NCBI GenBank assembly: GCA_050250795.1
Contig: JBFWNZ010000140.1
Span: 1 to 9,439 of the forward strand
Reading direction: 5' to 3'
Source of the DNA: JBFWNZ01 sp050250795
Lineage (GTDB): Bacteria; Pseudomonadota; Alphaproteobacteria; UBA8366
Length of the DNA stretch: 9,439 nucleotides
This document shows positions 5,728 through 9,439 of this stretch, piece by piece. Positions within the stretch are counted from its first letter, which is position 1, and each line of letters opens with the position of its first letter. The translations under genes and the position numbers were made by a program. The notes under the pieces were generated by a model. The model was not told the DNA's origin, made no database searches, and worked only from the letters and a program-made list of their open reading frames with translations.

Positions 5728-7826
5728 CCGCCCCTCTCCTGTTTCGGCAGGGTCAGCACCAGATTGCCATGCGCGTCGGCCTCCGCCGTGCCGCCCGGCC
5801 CCAGCACGGCGGTCGATTCCGCCTCCTCGACCAGGGCCGGCCCCGCGATCCGCGATCCCGGCGTCAGCGCGTCGCGACGGTATACGGCGACCGGTCGCGG
5901 CGCCTCCCAGCCGGCGAACAGCGCCGGACGATGCCCTATCGGCGCCGGCACCCCCGCCTGGATCGCGCCGCGCATGCGGCCCAGCCGCCGGATCGGCGGG
6001 CCCGCGGCCTCCAGCCGCCAGCACAGCGCCTCCACCGGATGTCCCTCATGGATGCGGCCATAGATGCGCCGGTACTGCGCCTCGAACGCACGGCGCAGCA
6101 TTGCAGCGCCGTCCGCACCCGGCGGCCCGGCCGGCAGATCCACGGTCAATTCCTTGCGCTGGCCGCGATAGCGCATGTCGGCACGGCGACGCAGGCGGAT
6201 CGCCGACGGACCCACCCCGGCATCGGCCAATGCCGCTGCGGCCTCCGCCTCCATCGCTGCGAACAGTTCCGCGACCGTGTCCGTGTCGAGCCGGTCCAGC
6301 GTCGCGATGAAGGTCCGTGCGAGGCGGTAGGAGCGCGGCGCCAGCAGCAGGCCCAGCGCCGAGCCCAGTCCGGCCGAAGGCGGCACGATCACGGTGCCGA
6401 TCCGCAGCCGCTGCGCAACGCCCCAGGCATGCACCGGCCCGGCACCGCCGAAGGCGACCATCGCATGCGCCGCCGGATCGTGCCCGCGCTCCACCGCCTG
6501 AAGCCGCGAGGCATTGGCCATGTTCTCATTGACCACCGCATGGATGCCCAGCGCCGCCGCCTCCAGGCTGAGGCCGAGCGGCCCGGCCACCTGCGTCGCG
6601 ATCGCCCGCCGCGCCGCCTCGGGGTCGAGCCGCATCCGCCCGCCCAGGAACGAGCCGGGGTCGAGATAGCCCAGCACCAGGTCGGCGTCGGTCACGGTCG
6701 GCAGCGTGCCGCCGCGGCCGTAACAGGCCGGGCCCGGATCGGCGCCGACGCTGTCCGGCCCGACCTTCAGCAGGCCGAGCGCGTCCACGCGCACGATGCT
6801 GCCGCCGCCGGCCCCGATCTCGATCAGGTCGACCACCGGCACCCGCAGGGTCAGGCCGCTGCCCTTTTTCATGCGGTACATGCGCGCGACCTCGAATTCG
6901 GTCGCGACGACGGGCTCGCCGTCATGGATCAGGCAACTCTTGGCGGTCGTGCCGCCCATGTCGAAGGAGAGCACCCGCTTGCGCCGGCCCTGCCGCGCCA
7001 CCGCCGCCGCCGTCACGGCGCCTGCCGCCGGGCCGGATTCGCAGATGCGCACCGGCAGGCGGCGGACCACGTCGGGCGCCGCGATCCCGCCCTCCGACAG
7101 CATCACGAACAAGGGCGCGCGCAGCCCGGCCGCGCCCAGCCCCTCGGCAAAGCGCCGCAAGTAGCGCGCGACCGCCGGCTGGACATAGGCGTTGGCCGCC
7201 GTCGTGGTGGCGCGCTCGAACTCGCGCATCTCCGGCAGGATGTCCGAGGACAGGCTGACCGCGATGCCGTCCAGCCGTTCGGCCAGCGCGTCGCGCACCG
7301 CCCGCTCATGCGCCGGGTTCATATAGGCGTGCAGCAGACAGACGGCCACCGCCTCTGCCCCGCAGGCGCGGATCGCGTCGGCCGCCGCCGCCACGCTGTC
7401 CATGTCCAGCGCCTCGATCGCGCTGCCGTCGGCGGCGATGCGCTCGCGCAGTTCGAAGCGCTGCGACCGCGGAATCAGCGGCGCCGGCTTCTCGATCTGC
7501 ACGTCGTAGATGTCGAACTTCTTCTCGCGCGCGATGTCCAGCGTGTCGCGGAACCCCTGGGTCGCCAGCAAGGCGGTGCTTGCGCCCTTGCGCTCGATCA
7601 GCGCGTTGGAGACCAGCGTCGTCGCGTGCAGCACGACGGCCACCGCCTCCGGCTCCGCGCCGGCCTCGGCCAGCACACCCCGCACGCCGTCCAGCGCGCC
7701 GCGCGCCGGATCGTCGGGGGTGCTCAAGCATTTGAAGCGTGCGCTGCGACCGGTGCGCGGCAGCGTCATCACCACATCGGTGAAGGTTCCGCCGATATCC
7801 AGCCCGATGATCCAGCCGTCCTGCAT
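5724..7826 (-). CDS. hyuA: Hydantoinase A/oxoprolinase family ATP-binding subunit (HyuA-like)
   Basis: This encodes 700 residues, full length for the family. It has an ASKHA-fold ATPase that activates a carbonyl or amide by phosphorylation for the HyuB partner. The N-terminal Hydant_A_N domain has the phosphate-1 loop GLDIGGTFTD (8-17) and HATTLVSNALIERKG (67-81). The central domain includes SSDILPEMREFERATTT (193-209), SEGG (244-247), SGPAAG (264-269), the second phosphate loop FDMGGTTAK (288-296), GAGGGSI (338-344) and GADPGPACYGRGG (361-373). FGGAGPVHA (459-467) is the adenosine-binding motif, and the C-terminal domain contains MRYRGQRKEL (551-560). The start at 7826 has GGGGAGG (7831-7837) just upstream; an in-frame ATG at 7877 would lie in the regulatory region and add a non-conserved leader. 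It is the first gene of the hyuAB operon and divergent from the CoA-transferase gene. 5-oxoprolinase, acetone carboxylase beta, caprolactamase alpha and N-methylhydantoinase A are all possible relatives. Confidence 0.95.
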   Translation of the reverse strand: MQDGWIIGLDIGGTFTDVVMTLPRTGRSARFKCLSTPDDPARGALDGVRGVLAEAGAEPEAVAVVLHATTLVSNALIERKGASTALLATQGFRDTLDIAREKKFDIYDVQIEKPAPLIPRSQRFELRERIAADGSAIEALDMDSVAAAADAIRACGAEAVAVCLLHAYMNPAHERAVRDALAERLDGIAVSLSSDILPEMREFERATTTAANAYVQPAVARYLRRFAEGLGAAGLRAPLFVMLSEGGIAAPDVVRRLPVRICESGPAAGAVTAAAVARQGRRKRVLSFDMGGTTAKSCLIHDGEPVVATEFEVARMYRMKKGSGLTLRVPVVDLIEIGAGGGSIVRVDALGLLKVGPDSVGADPGPACYGRGGTLPTVTDADLVLGYLDPGSFLGGRMRLDPEAARRAIATQVAGPLGLSLEAAALGIHAVVNENMANASRLQAVERGHDPAAHAMVAFGGAGPVHAWGVAQRLRIGTVIVPPSAGLGSALGLLLAPRSYRLARTFIATLDRLDTDTVAELFAAMEAEAAAALADAGVGPSAIRLRRRADMRYRGQRKELTVDLPAGPPGADGAAMLRRAFEAQYRRIYGRIHEGHPVEALCWRLEAAGPPIRRLGRMRGAIQAGVPAPIGHRPALFAGWEAPRPVAVYRRDALTPGSRIAGPALVEEAESTAVLGPGGTAEADAHGNLVLTLPKQERGG

Positions 7827-7848
7827 GCACCCTCCCCGCGGGGCGCCA

Positions 7849-7877
7849 GTGTTACCCGCGACCGGGTATCGCGGCAA
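7849..7877 (-). promoter_or_regulatory. Possible sigma70-like promoter of hyuAB
   Basis: On the minus strand TTGCCG (7872-7877; four of six -35 matches) is followed by a 17-base spacer and TAACAC (7849-7854; three of six -10 matches). Transcription would begin near 7842 and leave a very short leader with the ribosome binding site. The spacer is filled by two overlapping inverted repeats. Spacing is ideal but the hexamers are weak. Confidence 0.3.
7853..7874. promoter_or_regulatory. Two overlapping inverted repeats between hyuA and the CoA-transferase gene (operator candidate)
   Basis: TACCCG (7853-7858), CGAC, CGGGTA (7863-7868) is a perfect 6-base inverted repeat. CCGCGA (7856-7861), seven bases, TCGCGG (7869-7874) is a second, interleaved one. 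They lie in the 98-base divergent promoter region, inside the spacer of the possible hyuA promoter and upstream of a TAGGAT hexamer (7890-7895) that could be the -10 of the rightward gene. A dimeric regulator of both transcription units could bind here; no regulator gene is in the window. Confidence 0.4.
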
Positions 7878-7924
7878 CCGGCGGGCGGCTAGGATCGCGC
7901 GTCCGCGTTCGGAGGAAAGGCGCC

Positions 7925-9100
7925 ATGCCGCTGTCGGGAATCCGCGTCATCGACCTTACCCGCATCCTGGCGGGGCCCTTCTGCACGCAGATGCTCGCCG
8001 ATATGGGCGCCGAGGTGATCAAGATCGAGAGCCCCGAGGGCGACCCGGTGCGCGTGCAGGGCGCGGTGGTGAACGGCTTCTCCTGGTATTTCGCGCAGTT
8101 CAACCGGAACAAGAAATCGATCGTCCTCGACCTGTACAGCGACGCCGGCAAGACGGCACTGGCCGACCTGATCCGGGGCGCCGACGTGCTGGTGGAGAAT
8201 TTCCGGCCGGGCGTGCTGGCGCGCATGGGCTTCGACGCGGACCGGCTCAAGGCGCTGAACCCCGGCCTCGTGGTCGGCAGCGTCAACGGCTTCGGCTCCA
8301 CCGGCCCCTATGTCGACCGCCCCTCCTTCGACTTCATCGCCCAGGCGATGAGCGGCTTCATGGCGACGACCGGCGAGCAGGACGGCGATCCGATGCGCGC
8401 CGGCCCGCCCATCGCCGACCAGATCGCCGGCCTCTACTGCGCCTTCGGCATCGTCTGCGCGCTGCGCGCCCGCGATGGGGCCGCCGCCGGCGCCGGCCAG
8501 CGGGTTGAGGCGGCGCTGTCCACCGGCCTCATCAGCATGATGGCCTATCTCTCCGCAGAGCGCTTCGCCACCGGGCGCGAGCCGGTGCGCACCGGCAACA
8601 ACCATCCCATCGTCGCGCCCTACGGCCTGTTCCGCGCCGCCGACGGCCGCGTCGCCGTCGCCCCCTCGACCCAGGCGATGGTCGAGCGCTTCATGGCCTG
8701 CATCGGCCTGTCGCATCTGCTGGCGGACCCGCGTTTCGAGACCAATGCGCTGCGCATGGCCAACCGCCCGGCGCTGCTGGCATTGATCGACGACCGCATG
8801 CAGCGGATGCCGGTGGACCACTGGATCGCGGCCGTCAACGCCGCCGGCTGCCCCTGCGGCCGGGTGATGGATCTGGGCGAGGTGTTCTCCGACCCCCAGG
8901 TGCTGGCGCAGCAGATGGTGATCGACTACGACCAGCCCGGCCGCGGCCCGGCCCGCATCATGGGCTTCCCGGTGAAGCTGTCGGAAACCCCGGCCCGCCT
9001 GCACCGTCCGCCGCCGGAACTGGGCCAGCACACCGACGCGGTGCTGGCCGATCTCGGCTACGACGCCGCCCGGATCGCGGCGGCGCGGGGCGAAGGATAG
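7925..9100 (+). CDS. CaiB/BaiF family (family III) CoA-transferase
   Basis: This encodes 391 residues, the usual length of family III CoA-transferases, which move CoA from an acyl-CoA donor to a carboxylic acid through an aspartyl-CoA intermediate and form interlocked dimers in the cytosol. The start PLSGIRVIDLTRILAGPF (2-19) is classic. DMGAEVIKIESPEGDPVR (26-43) and VLVENFRPGVLARMG (88-102) follow. The predicted catalytic residue is Asp165 in GPPIADQIAG (160-169), close to Asp169 of formyl-CoA transferase. HPIVAPYGLFRAADG (227-241), the AAGCPCGRV (306-314) linker region and RPPPELGQHTDAVL (361-374) complete the family pattern. The start has GGAGGAAAGG (7911-7920), with 9 bases between GGAGG and the ATG. 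It is divergent from hyuAB across a shared 98-base region, which suggests joint regulation and a role in CoA activation of the acid made or used by HyuAB. The specific acid and donor cannot be read from the sequence. Confidence 0.96.
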   Translation: MPLSGIRVIDLTRILAGPFCTQMLADMGAEVIKIESPEGDPVRVQGAVVNGFSWYFAQFNRNKKSIVLDLYSDAGKTALADLIRGADVLVENFRPGVLARMGFDADRLKALNPGLVVGSVNGFGSTGPYVDRPSFDFIAQAMSGFMATTGEQDGDPMRAGPPIADQIAGLYCAFGIVCALRARDGAAAGAGQRVEAALSTGLISMMAYLSAERFATGREPVRTGNNHPIVAPYGLFRAADGRVAVAPSTQAMVERFMACIGLSHLLADPRFETNALRMANRPALLALIDDRMQRMPVDHWIAAVNAAGCPCGRVMDLGEVFSDPQVLAQQMVIDYDQPGRGPARIMGFPVKLSETPARLHRPPPELGQHTDAVLADLGYDAARIAAARGEG

Positions 9101-9164
9101 GCGGGCGTTCTCCGAGGGTCTCACCCCGGGGACCTTGCACCGATGGCGCGACCGGCCCCGACAG

Positions 9165-9187
9165 ATGGCCGGGTCAAGCCCGGCCAT
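9165..9187. repeat. Short palindromic repeat hairpin, copy 1
   Basis: ATGGCCGGG (9165-9173), loop TCAAG, CCCGGCCAT (9179-9187) is a perfect 9-base stem followed by GACG. It lies between the convergent CoA-transferase and DUF421 genes. Palindromes of this shape, with CGTCATG at one edge and a CTTGA/TCAAG loop, are familiar as dispersed intergenic repeats in alphaproteobacterial genomes; that is recalled knowledge and was not searched. No T-run follows, so it is not a standard intrinsic terminator. Confidence 0.75.
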
Positions 9188-9220
9188 GACGGTCTTCAAA
9201 TAATATCAAATAGTTACGTC

Positions 9221-9243
9221 ATGCGCGGACTTGATCCGCGCAT
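9221..9243. repeat. Short palindromic repeat hairpin, copy 2 (inverted relative to copy 1)
   Basis: ATGCGCGGA (9221-9229), loop CTTGA, TCCGCGCAT (9235-9243) is another perfect 9-base stem, preceded by CGTC. Its loop is the reverse complement of that of copy 1, and the CGTCAT flank mirrors ATGACG there, so the two copies face each other across an A/T-rich spacer of 33 bases. Stem bases differ from copy 1 in paired, compensating ways. Confidence 0.75.
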
Positions 9244-9250
9244 CTCTGCG

Positions 9251-9278
9251 GCCTGCCGTCACCCGCTGCCGGGCAGGC
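9251..9278. terminator. Inverted repeat spanning the stop of the DUF421 gene
   Basis: GCCTGCC (9251-9257) and GGCAGGC (9272-9278) are perfect 7-base arms around a 14-base loop that contains the TGA of the DUF421-type gene (9259-9261). It might help end transcription of that gene, but no T-run follows on the minus strand, so the call is tentative. Confidence 0.25.
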
Positions 9279-9439
9279 TCGACCGGCTCGGCTCCGGTTC
9301 CTTGGGAATGATCGAAATGCCGCCGCTCACCTCCAGCACCGCGTATTTGATCTGGTCCAGCCGCTCCAGCCCGCGGGTGAACCGCGCCGCCTCCAGCACG
9401 TCCTCCACGCCGATGCGGGCGCGCGCCATCCGGTGCTTC
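9259..9439 (-). CDS. DUF421 (YetF-like) membrane protein, C-terminal 59 residues (5' end beyond window)
   Basis: An open frame enters from the right edge and ends at TGA 9259-9261, giving 59 residues. The order KHRMARARIGVEDVLEAAR (1-19), then GLERLDQIKYAVLEVSG (23-39), then GISIIPKE (40-47) matches the C-terminal cytosolic domain of DUF421/YetF proteins. There, a helix-forming segment that selects genes on a 'Q-D-I/V-L' type motif is followed by a strand reading A.LE..G..S.I.K. Full-length members have about 150-230 residues with N-terminal transmembrane helices, which would be outside the window. A short polar tail rich in Ser, Pro and Gly (48-59) ends the protein. Function is unknown; it is convergent with the CoA-transferase gene and probably unrelated to the catabolic genes. 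The ORF is visible directly; the family assignment rests on a short segment. Confidence 0.8.
   Translation of the reverse strand, partial: KHRMARARIGVEDVLEAARFTRGLERLDQIKYAVLEVSGGISIIPKEPEPSRSSLPGSG

Noticed and set aside
5728..6024. A possible N-terminal extension of hyuB inside hyuA
   Set aside because: The family N-terminus begins right after 5727, and the ATGA overlap with a strong ribosome binding site is a typical coupled start.
3088..6063. A 991-codon plus-strand open frame across chrA and antisense to hyuB
   Set aside because: It is rich in Arg, Ala, Gly and Pro with no family motif, crosses the boundary of two well-supported genes, and is explained by the scarcity of stop codons in GC-rich sequence.
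7834..7843. CCCCGCGGGG perfect palindrome next to the hyuA ribosome binding site
   Set aside because: It has no loop to fold as a hairpin and such G/C palindromes are expected often by chance at this base composition.
5769..7892. A 707-codon plus-strand open frame antisense to hyuA
   Set aside because: Low-complexity basic translation without conserved motifs; the minus-strand frame carries all HyuA motifs in order.
9101..9160. A possible intrinsic terminator after the CoA-transferase gene (around CCCCGGGG)
   Set aside because: Only 4-base arms around a long loop and no T-run; not better than chance.
7889..9199. A 436-codon minus-strand open frame antisense to the CoA-transferase
   Set aside because: His-, Arg- and Ala-rich translation without motifs; the plus strand encodes a complete CaiB/BaiF protein with a good ribosome binding site.
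1..9439. tRNA, rRNA, CRISPR array, insertion sequence or prophage traces
   Set aside because: No cloverleaf-like or rRNA-like segment, no regularly spaced direct repeats, and no transposase, integrase or phage frame was recognised on either strand.

Overview
The window is very GC-rich, and most genes favour G or C at the third codon position. An intergenic pair of short hairpins resembles the dispersed palindromes of alphaproteobacterial genomes. An alphaproteobacterium with a soil or aquatic catabolic lifestyle (Rhodospirillales- or Hyphomicrobiales-like) is the most likely source. This is inferred from composition and gene content; no marker gene is present.

Layout. (1) Bases 1-2459, minus strand: a tightly packed operon read right to left. 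It encodes a two-domain dimeric alpha/beta-barrel protein (1827-2459), a COG3618-type amidohydrolase (763-1812) and an MmgE/PrpD-family protein that runs off the left edge (1-750). Gaps are 14 and 12 bases, and each downstream ribosome binding site overlaps the previous stop codon. An 8-bp-arm inverted repeat covers the ribosome binding site of the first gene. (2) 2533-2745, minus: a small two-helix membrane protein of the DUF3185 family. (3) 2903-4123, plus: a full-length two-domain ChrA-type transporter, divergent from DUF3185. Its stop codon overlaps the stop of the convergent gene that follows. (4) 4120-7826, minus: a translationally coupled pair, hyuA then hyuB (4-base ATGA overlap), of the hydantoinase/oxoprolinase/acetone-carboxylase superfamily. 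(5) 7925-9100, plus: a CaiB/BaiF family III CoA-transferase, divergent from hyuA across 98 bases that hold two overlapping inverted repeats. (6) 9101-9258: an intergenic region with two hairpins in opposite orientation. (7) 9259-9439, minus: the C-terminal end of a DUF421/YetF-type membrane protein.

How the genes may work together. HyuA/HyuB (ATP-dependent amide/lactam hydrolysis or carboxylation), a CoA-transferase, a TIM-barrel amidohydrolase (lactone or amide hydrolysis), an MmgE/PrpD-type enzyme and a small barrel protein suggest breakdown of an organic acid, lactam or lactone through CoA thioesters. The substrate cannot be read from the sequence. ChrA, DUF3185 and DUF421 look functionally unrelated to this theme. 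No transporter for the putative substrate, no regulator, RNA gene, insertion sequence or CRISPR array is visible. The most unusual features are the non-coding inverted repeats. No clearly new multi-gene system was found.
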